Assembly (NCBI GenBank): GCA_936450465.1
Contig: OW388302.1
Coordinates: 62,223,392-62,287,391, forward strand
Direction of reading: 5' to 3'
DNA length: 64,000 nt
Source of the DNA: Gibbula magus
Lineage: Eukaryota; Mollusca; Gastropoda; Trochida; Trochidae
Position numbers and translations under genes: made by a program. The notes under the pieces are model-generated. The model saw only the letters and a program-made list of their open reading frames with translations. It was not told the DNA's origin and ran no database searches. Positions 46,878 through 57,513 of this stretch are shown in pieces (position 1 is the first letter of the stretch; each line of letters opens with the position of its first letter).

Positions 46878-46960
46878 AACGACATTAGAACCTATGTAGA
46901 AACGTCGCCTACACAGAATAAAGAAGTTGCATATCCATAAATATTGTCCTCATTCTTTGA
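46878..46960 (+). mobile_element. Retroelement 3'-end-like motif, copy 3
   Basis: A weaker stem (ACAT/ATGT at 46882-46885 and 46894-46897) precedes GAAACGTCG (46899), followed 23 nt on by AAGAAGTTGCATATCCATAA. The downstream wording closely matches the copy at 26326-26345. Confidence 0.4.
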
Positions 46961-47060
46961 CTACTAGAATACCGCTCAAGAGGATTATAGAGTCAGTCTA
47001 GACTTGCTGAACGAGAACCTAGACTGTATTATAGGCGCGACTTGTATTTGGTACTTGATA

Positions 47061-47426
47061 TTAAAGGGGCAGTAGCACGTTTTTTCGTTCAAATAAGTCG
47101 ATGAAATGTATTTGAAAAATAATGTCACCAATATTAAAACACCATTCTCTCTCTCCAGAAAATCAAATTGAAAATGAGTGTATATGGTTCGGTAAAGCCA
47201 TGGGGATCTTTTTTGTAATGTGAAATGATTAAATTGTGTTCACAATAAAATGGCCGCCATGCAATTTTTATTTTATACGCAACACCGTTATTATCACTAC
47301 GGATAATTGGTTTGTGTAATAACATATTTTACCCTCTTAAGTTAATATAAATGATATTAACTATCATTATAAATGGGAAATTTTAAAAAATAAAATTTGC
47401 AAAAAACGTGCTACTGCCCCTTTTAA
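47061..47426 (+). mobile_element. MITE family M, full-length copy
   Basis: TTAAAGGGGCAGTAGCACG to CGTGCTACTGCCCCTTTTAA with TTAA at each end and all internal landmarks. Confidence 0.9.
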
Positions 47427-47884
47427 TACATTGCTCAACAGAGGTAGAATTATATCCAGTCGAAGATCAATGCCATGTTTCTCTTAAAGGTACAGTAGTT
47501 TAGTAGTCGATGGAAGACAATATTTCAACCGCTAATAATATAACATTATCTTGTCTAGGATCACTATTAAAATGGTCTGTCATGGTAGATATGAAACTAC
47601 AGACACGTTGAGATGTTAACATAACGCTTCATTTCAATTATGTTTCACTATAAGAGGTAGAAATCATATTTAACCGACAATCAATGTCATATTGTTATAA
47701 AAAGCAGTCTGTCATAGAAGACATGTTACCACAGAAGCGTTTAGTATTATAGCAATGAAGAAAAGATCTCATTTGGTTTAAACATATTTTATTTCATGAA
47801 GAATTGGATTGGTAAACAAGCTATGAGCTTATATGAATACCGCTCCAAGATCTCATTTCAGCTCGATGAACTAAACCAGGTAAA

Positions 47885-48620
47885 CATAACAAAAAGTCGA
47901 AGATCAATGTTATATTTCTCTAGAGAAAGTAGTCTGTATCAGTAGAAAAAATAACAAAAGTTAACAAAATACATGAATTGCATAAAAAAGGTAGAAATCA
48001 TATTTAATTGACGATCAGTGCAATTTTTTCTCTATAAAAAGTTGTCTGTGCCAGCAGAAAAACAACAACACACACGCGTTCAGTAGTTAACAAAATACAT
48101 GAATTGCACCAAAAAGGTAGAAATCATATTTAATCGACGATCAATGTCAACTTTTCTATAATAAGTCGTCTGTCGTAGAAGAGGTTACCACAGACGCGTT
48201 TAGGAGTTAACAAAATACACGAATTGCACAAAAAAGTAGAATCGATGACCAATGTATAATTTCTATAATAAGTCGTCTGTCGTAGAAGACCACAGGTAAC
48301 CAGAGACGCGTTTAGGAGTTAACAAAATACACGAATTGCACAAAAAAGTATAATCGATGACCAATGTATAATTTCTATAATAAGTCGTCTGTCGTAGAAG
48401 ACCACAGGTAACCAGAGACGCGTTTAGGAGTTAACAAAATACACGAATTGCAAAAAAAAGTAGAATCGATGACCAATGTCATATTTCTATAATAAGTCGT
48501 CTGTCGCAGAAGACAGGTAACCACAGACGCGTTTAGTAGTTAACAAAACACACGAATTGCACACCAAAAAAGGTAGAATCGATGACCAATGTCATATTTC
48601 TATAAACACTAGTCAGTCCT
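47885..48620. repeat. ~112-bp tandem repeat
   Basis: About seven units, increasingly regular towards the right: ATAAGTCGTCTGTCG recurs at 48161, 48268, 48380 and 48492. Each unit also has GACGCGTTTAGGAGTTAACA and ACACGAATTGCAC. The left units are strongly diverged. Confidence 0.9.
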
Positions 48621-49017
48621 AGTAGATGTGTGACCACAGCGCTGATAAGTAGTGGACTGAGGGGTGTTTGTGATAGGGCCTGTAGTTATTGACAGCGCTA
48701 ACTCGATTAGACATGCCAAATCTGAACGGCTAATCTAATCCCGCGAGTTAAGCTCTGTGCGAAGTGAGATAGACGTTTAATGCTGTCTCATACAGCCTCA
48801 GAGTAATCCAATTGTGTCTTGGAGTATATCAGGCCGCACACCTGGTCCTGTGTAGATAGGTAAACCTTTTGTTTACGCCTGTACGTGCGTAGTGGAGATA
48901 CGATAGTGCCGAGAGCATGCTCTGTTTCACCGATGACGCGTACCATGTACGGAATATCATGTATCGTACCGATCAGTTGTCATGTTTCCTTATACAACAT
49001 GTACCAATAGGGTTTTC

Positions 49018-49250
49018 TTAAAGGGACACTGCGTCAAGGATAAAAATGAGTCTCATCTTTATCTAAATAAACAGATTAGAGTGTCTTCTAACGAGTTACG
49101 CTTCACTTCACTGTCTACATGCAGAAGTTTTTATTACAAATTACGTGAATTGTCTGAAATTGGGCGTCTGTGACTTGTTAGAAGACATGTTAATTAGCAT
49201 AGGCAGATACACATGATCTGATTTTTATCCTCGACGAGGTGTCCCTTTAA
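49018..49250. mobile_element. TTAA-flanked MITE, GGGACACYGCGTC type
   Basis: The left end TTAAAGGGACACTGCGTCAA and the inverse of the right end (TTAAAGGGACACCTCGTCGA) form terminal inverted repeats over 233 bp. A left-end relative is present at 57313. The frame at 48982-49173 is incidental. Confidence 0.8.
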
Positions 49251-49330
49251 AGGCGCTGTAGCACGGTCTGCTTACTGAAATAAAGTGCTCTCCCAAAAAG
49301 GCAAATAAGTGACTTAATGCATCTCCTGAA
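49247..49330. mobile_element. Fragment of the GCGCTGTAGCAC-type MITE
   Basis: Starts TTAAAGGCGCTGTAGCACG, sharing its TTAA with the end of the preceding MITE. Only the left portion is recognisable. Confidence 0.5.
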
Positions 49331-50147
49331 TCAATAAAAGGAGTTAAAAAACAAATGTACATGGTTCGGTTAAGCCATCAAAGTATATTTCCAATCAAGC
49401 ATGGAAATGGCCGTTCGAAGGTTGTAGTGATCTGACTGATGTAGCGAGTTTTAATTATGGTATACTGATGGAAGCATATCCCGGCGTGTTGAAAAATCTA
49501 GTGTATTGTTAATATCGTCTTGCGGTTTATCATTAATTGTTATTGAAACTTTACATGTAAATCTATTTGTTAACGCTTGTTAAGTTGGTGTTGAGATTTA
49601 GAGTGAGTGAATGATTGTAGCATGTCTTCTTCAACCGATATACCACACTTACTTAAAAAAAAACGAATATGTTCAGTATTTTAAATAATGAATTGTTGTC
49701 ATGGATGGAACACACACCCTCGGAGTCAGGCACCCAACAATAGTGTGCGCATGCAGTCGGCTGTAAGCCTGTAATTCAACTGCAAATTAAAGTTATTACT
49801 TAGAGTTCACGTATCCGTGTACATTTCCCCGCTACCACTCTGTCTGATTGATAAAGAAACAGGAACTTATTAGGAAACCTCGTGTGTCATTTATAAGAAT
49901 GTTTTATCTGCAACCGACACGTGATTGTCTTACTCAATTCCCAAGTGCCAGACACAGTGTAATGAAGAGCGCAGCGCGTTTGGAAACAATACCAGTTATT
50001 ACGCAGACATTACAGCACCCAGTGAAGGACCCTTCGTTAAGAACTCTCTAAAACACTAATGTCGACATTTCAGCTAAATAAGACTTTTTTCCCTTCTCGT
50101 CAATTGCCCCAATATCCTTTGTAAACAGATGCACCTCAACGAATTAC

Positions 50148-50347
50148 NNNNNNNNNNNNNNNNNNNNNNNNNNNNNNNNNNNNNNNNNNNNNNNNNNNNN
50201 NNNNNNNNNNNNNNNNNNNNNNNNNNNNNNNNNNNNNNNNNNNNNNNNNNNNNNNNNNNNNNNNNNNNNNNNNNNNNNNNNNNNNNNNNNNNNNNNNNNN
50301 NNNNNNNNNNNNNNNNNNNNNNNNNNNNNNNNNNNNNNNNNNNNNNN
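50148..50347. other. Assembly gap, 200 N
   Basis: Exactly 200 unresolved bases directly before a 50-bp tandem array, so the gap most likely reflects an unresolved array of unknown true length. Confidence 0.99.
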
Positions 50348-51145
50348 ACCCAATGAGAAGCGATGTATTCATATAAACCTCAGATGTCATATTTGTCACC
50401 CAATGAGAAGCGATGTATTCATATAAACCCAGGTGTCATATTTGTCACCCAATGAGAAACGATGTATTCATATAAACCTCAGGTGTCATAGTTGTCACCC
50501 AATGAGAAGCGATGATTTCATATAAATATCAGGTGTCGTATTTGAAGCGATGTATTCATATAAACATCAGATGTCATATTTGTCACCCAATGAGAATCGA
50601 AGCGATAAACCTCAGGTGTCAAATTTGTCACCCAATGAGAAGCGATGTATTCATATAAACCTCAGGTGTCATAGTTGTCACCCAATGAGAAGCGATGTAT
50701 TCATATAAACATCAGATGTCATATTTGTCACCCAATGATAAGCGATGTATTCATATAAACATCAGATGTCAAATTTGTCACCCAATGATAAGCGATGTAT
50801 TCATATAAACATCAGATGTCAAATTTGTCACCCAATGAGAAGCGATGTATTCATATAAACCTCAGGTGTCATAGTTGTCACCCAATGAGAAGCGATGTAT
50901 TCATATAAACATCAGATGTCAAATTTGTCACCAAATGAGAAGCGATGTATTCATATAAACCTCAGGTGTCATAGTTGTCACCCAATGAGAAGCGATGTAT
51001 TCATATAAACCTCAGGTGTCAAATTGGTCACCCAATGAGAAACGATGTATTCATATAAACCTCAGGTGTCATATTTGTCACCCAATGAGAAGCGATGTAT
51101 TCATATAAACCTCAGGTGTCATATTTGTCACCCAATGAGAAGTCG
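50348..51145. repeat. 50-bp minisatellite abutting the gap
   Basis: About 16 units of TGTCACCCAATGAGAAGCGA, TGTATTCATATAAACCTCAG and GTGTCATATT. Its right end is 131 bp upstream of exon 2. Confidence 0.95.
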
Positions 51146-51276
51146 TTATTTACGGAAATACAAAAATACCCTGACGCAGTAGGATGCTTTAAAACACGAC
51201 AATCCAAATTATTATAAATTGTTCGTTGATTATTTAAAAAAAAGAAAAAAGTTATGAAATATCTCCATTGTTTCAG

Positions 51277-51386
51277 GTACCTTGCCTCCTCCCAGCTCCA
51301 ATCTACAGATGCAAGACGAGTGTTCCCCTGTTTCGACGAGCCGGACTTCAAGGCCGTCTTCAAGGTCACCATCATCCACCAGCCAG
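51277..51386 (+). CDS. M1 aminopeptidase, exon 2
   Basis: The acceptor TTGTTTCAG and donor GTAATC bound 110 bp. With the two leftover bases of exon 1 it reads R-YLASSQLQSTDARRVFPCF then DEPDFKAVF, residues 277-314. This is the hallmark M1 stretch (TDARRxFPCFDEP) of the N-terminal domain, and it confirms the long splice from exon 1. It ends one base into a Gly codon finished by exon 3. Confidence 0.93.
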
Positions 51387-51755
51387 GTAATCTAACCTTA
51401 AAGGCACAGGTCGACATTTAGTCTCAGAAAAACAGTTGAATTGAATATTTTGCTCTAGGGTCTGGGCCCTGTTCCTCAAAACACATACAGACTGTAAGGC
51501 CTAAAACAAAAAAATGTTTCTGATCTTTACAGGCTGACAAAAATATTGCGAAGAGGCGATTTTTTTTACGACATTTTTATTTTTTAATGAAGAGATAAAT
51601 TCCATTTTAAACAAACTTCTCATCGGTTAGAAAACAAAATTTACACAATTATTTAAAATATATAAACAGAGCACAAACCCTCATAAATATGTGTTACTTT
51701 ACCAAATCGTCAATAATCCTACACTTACACGCCATCATAACGGAAACCAGTGACA

Positions 51756-52119
51756 TTAAAGGGGCAGTAGCACGTTTTTTTCAAATTTTAATTTTTTCAA
51801 ATTTCCCATTTATAATGATAGTTTATGTCATTTATACTAACTTTAGAGGATAAAACAGCTTTTTACACAAACCAATTATCCGTAGTGGTAATAACTGTGT
51901 TGCGTATAAAGCAAAAATTGCATGGCGGCCATTTTATTGTGAACACAATTTAATCATATCGCATAACAAAAACGATTCCCATGGCTTTATCGAACCATGT
52001 ACAATCATTTTTAACTTGATTTTCCGAAGAGAGAATGGTCTTTTACTATTGGTGACATTATTTTTCAAATACATTTCATCGACTGATTTGAGCGAAAAAA
52101 CGTGCTACTGCCCCTTTAA
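51756..52119 (-). mobile_element. MITE family M inside intron 2, next to exon 3
   Basis: Full-length reverse copy, TTAAAGGGGCAGTAGCACG to CGTGCTACTGCCCCTTTAA with TTAA at each end. It occupies about half of the 751-bp intron and stops 18 nt before exon 3. Confidence 0.92.
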
Positions 52120-52137
52120 GATGGTATCTGTCCCCAG

Positions 52138-52301
52138 GCTACCAGGCCTTGAACAACATGCCCCTCCACCGGTCCTCTGTGCTGGAGAACGGCTGGCTGA
52201 AGAAGGAGTTCAAGAGGACACCCGTCATGTCCACATACATCCTCGCCTTCGTCGTCGCCGACTTTAAATCCAGGAACTACAGTTTCGACGATGGATATGA
52301 G
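52138..52301 (+). CDS. M1 aminopeptidase, exon 3
   Basis: 164 bp between the acceptor CTGTCCCCAG and donor GTAAGG, residues 314-368. It reads GYQALNNMPLHRSS .. FKRTPVMSTYILAFVVADF, which is the conserved M1 segment leading towards the catalytic domain (F..TP.MSTYLLAF..). A fifth N-glycosylation sequon (NYS) fits an extracellular domain. The exon ends in phase 0. Confidence 0.93.
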
Positions 52302-52391
52302 GTAAGGATATAAGTATATAAATCCTTTCCTCGAAACTGTCGTGGCTCTGAAACAGTTACATTCATTTTCATCACAGAGTCAGAGTTAACA

Positions 52392-52618
52392 GGGCTCCGT
52401 TCAATAACAGCGAGCGCTTATAATCGCTCATTTATTGGACAATGTAGCGATCAAGTAGCGCTCAAGTAGCGCTCATTCTCTCCTGAACGACACGGTGCAA
52501 AACCTCAAAGTTCGCTCGCTTTGCTACGTAGCGCTACATTGAGCAATCGCGTTCAAGAGAGGTTTAAAAGTAATCGCTAATAGAGCGATTACCTTGAAAC
52601 CTCCCTTGAACACGGCCC
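52392..52618 (+). mobile_element. Family C element, copy 4, in intron 3
   Basis: Starts GGGCTCCGTTCAATAACAGC and ends TTGAACACGGCCC, with the same internal GTAGCGCTC and GTTCAAGAGAGGTT motifs as at 41307-41510. Confidence 0.85.
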
Positions 52619-53010
52619 TGGTCTTAAACCTACGGACGTTTCGAGATTACGGACCCTGGCTGACTGACTTGTCCGGAAAAAAATCATAGTTCTACGGTAA
52701 CTTCTCAAGTCTATTCTTTATATATGGACGACGATAGAAGTAAAGAATATCTTCTAGTTACGAACATTTCGAGAATATGACCAAGGAGGGTGACCAGGTG
52801 GGTTAATGCTTTGAGGGAAAAGGGGAGGGATTTAGTCGAAGGGGGGAAGCTTGAGGGTAAGGGCTGTCCGTCCTCAATTTGACCTATGGTTTTTGGTTGT
52901 GAGAAATAGTTGGAACCTAGAGGAGAGACGGATGTTCGTCTTTCGTCTATTGGCCCTACGTCACGGTGCATATTTATCATAAATATATGTACGTTTATAA
53001 TAATATATAG
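52619..53010. other. Intron 3 sequence, nothing recognised
   Basis: No supported feature was seen. Confidence 0.3.
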
Positions 53011-53350
53011 AGATTATTACCCGAGGAAGTGTGTCATAAACGAGTGTGAATTTGTGTATTGCTCGAGCGAGAACGAGGGTTATATTTTACATAAATTTGC
53101 ACGAGTTTCGTAAAAGTCTAATGACACACTTTCCAGTGAAATAAGTACTTTATTAACCATTCTATTCCATTTTATTCGCGTAAAATTAGTCCGGAAACCG
53201 TCCACATCTCTTGCGACGGCAAACTACGGTGACGTCACGAACAATAGTTTTATAGACGATGGAATACCGGATGTCACGGTGAAAATGGTTGCTAGGCAAA
53301 CATGGCATGTGCACATGTGCTCATATCAATAATATTAACTCGATTGTTTT
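53011..53350 (+). mobile_element. Foldback repeat family D, copy 3, in intron 3
   Basis: Starts AGATTATTACCCGAGGAAGT and shares GCGAGAACGAGGGTTATA, the GTGACGTCACGAACAA block and GTTGCTAGGCAAACATGG with the other family D copies. Part of the left arm of the inner inverted pair is deleted. Confidence 0.75.
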
Positions 53351-54751
53351 CAATATTTATTTATATATAAATATATTTCGTGTATTGTCATACCATTTTT
53401 TAAATGAAAAATGTTAATACAGTAAGAAAAATTAGCAAAGTTTCACGTGCCATTAAAAACATAAAGTCATTTGTTTGTTTAGAAGTCAAAAGCAGGCGAT
53501 AATGTAGTATTTTCCTCGTCTGTCTTTATTATGCCTTAGGGCTTGCATTTATATTACATATATACTCGTTCCTCATGTTGACTTTATTCTCCTCTATCCT
53601 CCGTTACCTTTTAATCTATAATATTTCAATTTTTTGACGACGAATGTAATTGAATATATATCCTGTAATATCTACACTTGTATATATGCGGTATCGTTTT
53701 TTAAAATCTTAGTAAAGGAGAATACACGAACGAATACATTTGAAATCGAGCTCACCAGGTGCGAAAATGAAGAGTTTGAAGTAGCCAAAGTTAACTTGAA
53801 TATAAATAATATGACTGTTTGACATTTTCGATTCTTTTGATCCCAAATATAACTATGTCACAGTTGTTCCCTATTCAAATGGCGAGTATTCCTAACACAT
53901 ATTTATGGGGTATCTGTATTTTGTATTAGGGCTGCGACAACATGACATTTTGAAATGGTCAGGGTCATTATTAAGAATGGTTTACAGGTCAATCGATATA
54001 ACGTAATTTTGGCTAGACAGCAAGTGCACTGAGTGCGTGAACTAGTGGAATCCATTATGTTTGTTTCAACTTTTAAAATAACTCTATGTGTATTTCAATT
54101 ATTTTAAATATAACTTGCAATTATGATGTGTCAATGACGCCCCCGGAGACACCAATGTATGCTTATATACACGTTAACACTGCTGTATAGTTGTTAACCC
54201 CGTGCATGCTAATAACATCAGGAAGAGTAAAGATATCTGGACCCTATTATTTGGATGAGTTCATTTCTGCAGAGGTAGATAAGGTTAGCGTATTAATCTG
54301 ACTGTCTGATCACCGGTCATTACATGCTGTCTTACCCTACAGGCAGATTGGGGAGTCACCATCAGTCACTACTTCGGGCTATTAACAATATTTTAATAAT
54401 ATAACTTATTTCTATGGTGACTTCTTTCCGTTTCTGAATTGTAGGCGATCGTTATCATTTTACTCTTTTGCCTCACAAGATGAGGATAGTCTCGATATTT
54501 GTCAAGAACAGCCATACCTTCCATTTGCCATATGGCATTATTCGTGCATTTTACCTTAAACAACGATGCACTGTATTGGGGATAGAGTTGGGTAACTGAG
54601 GTAAACCGTCGTTTATGAATTGCACACTTCACTTACACCCTTCCTATAGTATAAACGGTTCGTATGACCTTCGGTTAAATTGTGCCCAGTTCTTTTATTG
54701 AATAATAAACACGCTTTAATCAATTCACCAGGAAGCAACATGTACATGTAT
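53351..54751. other. Intron 3 AT-rich sequence
   Basis: No supported gene or repeat array was seen. Confidence 0.3.
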
Positions 54752-55450
54752 ACTCCTTATCTCCCTTGATGTGAGTCTATCCACTACTTATCTCCCTTGA
54801 TGTGAGTCTATCCACTACTTATCTCCCTTGATGTGAGTCTATCCACTACTTATCTCCCTTGATGTGAGTCTATCCACTACTTATCTCCCTTGATGTGAGT
54901 CTATCCACTACTTATCTCCCTTGGTGTGAGTGTATCCACTACTTATCTCCCTTGGTGTGAGTCTATCCACTACTTATCTCCCTTGGTGTGAGTCTATCCA
55001 CTACTTATCTCCCTTGGCGTGAGTGTATCCACTACTTATCTCCCTTGATGTGAGTCTATCCACTACTTATCTCCCTTGGTGTGAGTGTATCCACTACCTA
55101 TCTCCCTTGATGTGAGTCTATCCACTACTTATCTCCCTTGGTGTGAGTGTATCCACTACCTATCTCCCTTGGTGTGAGTGTATCCACTACTTATCTCCCT
55201 TGGTGTGAGTGTATCCACTACTTATCTCCCTTGGTGTGAGTGTATCCACTACTTATCTCCCTTGGTGTGAGTGTATCCACAACTTATCTCCCTTGGTGTG
55301 AGTGTATCCACTACTTATATCCCTTGGTGTGAGTGTATCCACTACTTATCTCCCTTGATGTGAGTCTATCCACTACTTATCTCCCTTGGCGTGAGTGTAT
55401 CCACTACTTATCTCCCTTGGCGTGAGTGTATCCACTACTTATCTCCCTTG
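54752..55450. repeat. 31-bp minisatellite running into the exon 4 acceptor
   Basis: About 22 units of CTACTTATCTCCCTTGGTGT plus GAGTGTATCCA, very homogeneous. Each unit has a pyrimidine-rich block and a GTGAGT hexamer. The last unit merges with the exon 4 splice acceptor at 55451-55456. Confidence 0.96.
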
Positions 55451-55456
55451 TTTCAG

Positions 55457-55577
55457 CTCCGGGTATGGGCGAGACCAGATGCATATACACAGACAGCATA
55501 CGCGCTCGAATTCGGGATCAAAACCTACAACTTCTTCACAGAATACTTCAACATATCTGACGTGGTCCCCAAGGCAG
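55457..55577 (+). CDS. M1 aminopeptidase, exon 4
   Basis: The acceptor CTCCCTTGTTTCAG and donor GTAAGA bound 121 bp, residues 369-409. It reads LRVWARPDAYTQTAYALEFG .. YNFFTEYFNISDVVPKA, the M1 segment just before the GAMEN loop (VRVWARPDA, L.FFE.YF...YPLPK in relatives). It ends one base into the Asp codon finished by exon 5. Confidence 0.92.
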
Positions 55578-55717
55578 GTAAGATGCCCATGTGATGCCCT
55601 TGTGAATCTCCAGTCGTTATGGTAGGTTTAATAAAACGCAATCTTTATTACACATATTTGGCTTTTTGGTCAAGTTTTCCATACATGTACAAGAGACACA
55701 CGCCGAGAATACAATCA

Positions 55718-55812
55718 TGGCTCTATTCTCGAAACGATTCTAGGCTAGGATATCCTAACTTCTGTCCTAAATAGCTAGGATATGTTTTAGCTACGATACC
55801 TTTGAGAATAGG
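55718..55812. repeat. Short imperfect foldback in intron 4
   Basis: GGCTCTATTCTCGAAACG near the left is loosely inverted as CTTTGAGAATAGGCACC at the right, with GCTAGGATATCC and AGCTAGGATATG between. It could be a tiny MITE; unproved. Confidence 0.35.
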
Positions 55813-56267
55813 CACCCAGAGCATTAGAGGAGGCTCGCGGATACACATACATTGATTGAGCAGGATGACGGGTGACAAATGACGTCATACAACTCGTAAC
55901 TATGGATCCAGGCTGAGACTAAACAAGGCGTGTTTCCATTGGCTGATTGGTTTACCGATGTGCATGGTTGACTTCCGGTTCCAGAATAATTTGTTAAATA
56001 TTAAGTTCTTCAATTAATTTTTGTTTGGTTTTATTTGGGGTATAAGGTTCATGCTGCATGTCTTTTAATGGTATGAAGCTTTACAAAGTGCATAATAGAT
56101 AATTGCTGAGATCACATATGTCAACGCAGAACTTAAATGCATACGACAAATTAACAGGGCTTCTATGAATTATTTTGCCGCTGAATGAAATAATTAGTCG
56201 TTATAATATGAGTATCATCATTTATACGTGATGGAGAAAACATAAGCGATATACATGTATGTTTCAG

Positions 56268-56422
56268 ATCACGTGGCTGTGCCAGATTTCAGTGCAGGTG
56301 CGATGGAGAATTGGGGTCTCGTGATTTACCGCGAGACTGCGCTCCTGTACGACCCCCACGTGTCTTCCAGTCTCAACAAATACACAGTCACTCTCATCGA
56401 GGCGCACGAAATCGCACATACG
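56268..56422 (+). CDS. M1 aminopeptidase, exon 5 (GAMEN and HEXXH)
   Basis: 155 bp between the acceptor TATGTTTCAG and donor GTAAGC, residues 409-460. It reads [20 protein letters not shown] then [10 protein letters not shown] .. [13 protein letters not shown] (419-423) binds the free amino end of the substrate, and HEIAH (455-459) supplies two zinc ligands (His455, His459) and the general base Glu456. The exon ends right after Thr460, at the position that is Gln in most relatives (HELAHQW). Phase 0. Confidence 0.95.
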
Positions 56423-56864
56423 GTAAGCCACTATCTTATCTAATACAAAATGGAATGGCCATAAATCCGAACCAACGGAACCAAAGGGATATCCCATGAG
56501 CCAAAGCGAGAAGCAACAATTTCATTCATCTCACCTAGCCACATAAAGCCACAGAGATTCGTCCTCCAGCTTTAGCTTTGTCCTCAACTTCAGTGGCAAA
56601 TGTAACATTGGTGTGTTAGAAACACCCCCAACTGTATTCATACCTTGACAATCCTTTGGTTTATCCAATACATGTACCCTAAAACAACCCTCACTCTGAT
56701 TAAGCTCAACGCGATGACTCGTACGTTTAGTCGTATCATGCATTCCCAATCCTGCTCTACCCAAGTAATTTGACATACTTAACACTAAATTAATAATATA
56801 AACATTTTAAAGCCTAATATCCAGCGCAAGCACATATAGTACATTATTACCCAGAAGGAATTGT

Positions 56865-57045
56865 CTACTAAGCGCTCCGGGGACCATATAGCTCCGTACT
56901 TCCCATTTCCAGGTACCCATTTTTTTATAGCTGGGTGGACTGAGTGCAATGTGGATAAAGTGCCTTGCCCAGGGGCACAACATAGTATAAGACCTAGGTC
57001 ACAGATATTTGGAGTATCAACCGGGATTCGAACCCGGGTCTGAAA
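56865..57045 (-). mobile_element. SINE family C-like fragment, reverse
   Basis: On the minus strand it has a B box in ACCCGGGTTCGAATCCCGG and then the core CACCCAGCTAT..AATGGGTACCTGG, also found at 63811-63840 and, diverged, at 13791-13823. The body includes TGCCCCTGGGCAAGGCACTT. The left part of the tRNA-like head and the tail are unclear. Confidence 0.6.
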
Positions 57046-57312
57046 TATGTGATTTTACGAAGTTTACACTCTCAATGTACGCGCTCCTGGTGTAGGTGTA
57101 CTCCGAAACTGTGTATTTGTACATGATTGAAATACAGTTACTTTTAAACTGCTTATGGTGCTGTCTTGATACACAATGATAGGAAATGGGAATATCCCCT
57201 TACATTTCGTTTCCAAACAAAATGCCCCGTTTGTACTAACAATCAAGGTCTAAAGTTCCTATCCCCTTAAATGGAGAAACTTTGATTCATCTGACATACT
57301 GACATCATTTGC

Positions 57313-57480
57313 TTAAAGGGACACCGCGTCGAGGATAAAAATGAGATCACTTTTATCTACCTATGGTGATTAACGCGTGACCCTTATTGTAAATCCTTCA
57401 ACTAGAATCTTTTTTTGTTGTTGTTATTTATTTAATAAAGATATTCGTCTCTTAAGTCAAACTTTCAAGATGCCCCTATG
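57313..57480 (+). mobile_element. Left-end fragment of the GGGACACYGCGTC-type MITE
   Basis: TTAAAGGGACACCGCGTCGA then GGATAAAAATGAGAT matches the left end at 49018. No right terminus was found; a loosely similar AAAGGCACCGTCCGCGGG occurs at about 57513. Confidence 0.5.
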
Positions 57481-57513
57481 CGAAGTTATCAATCCTTAAT
57501 TATTGGAGGCTAA

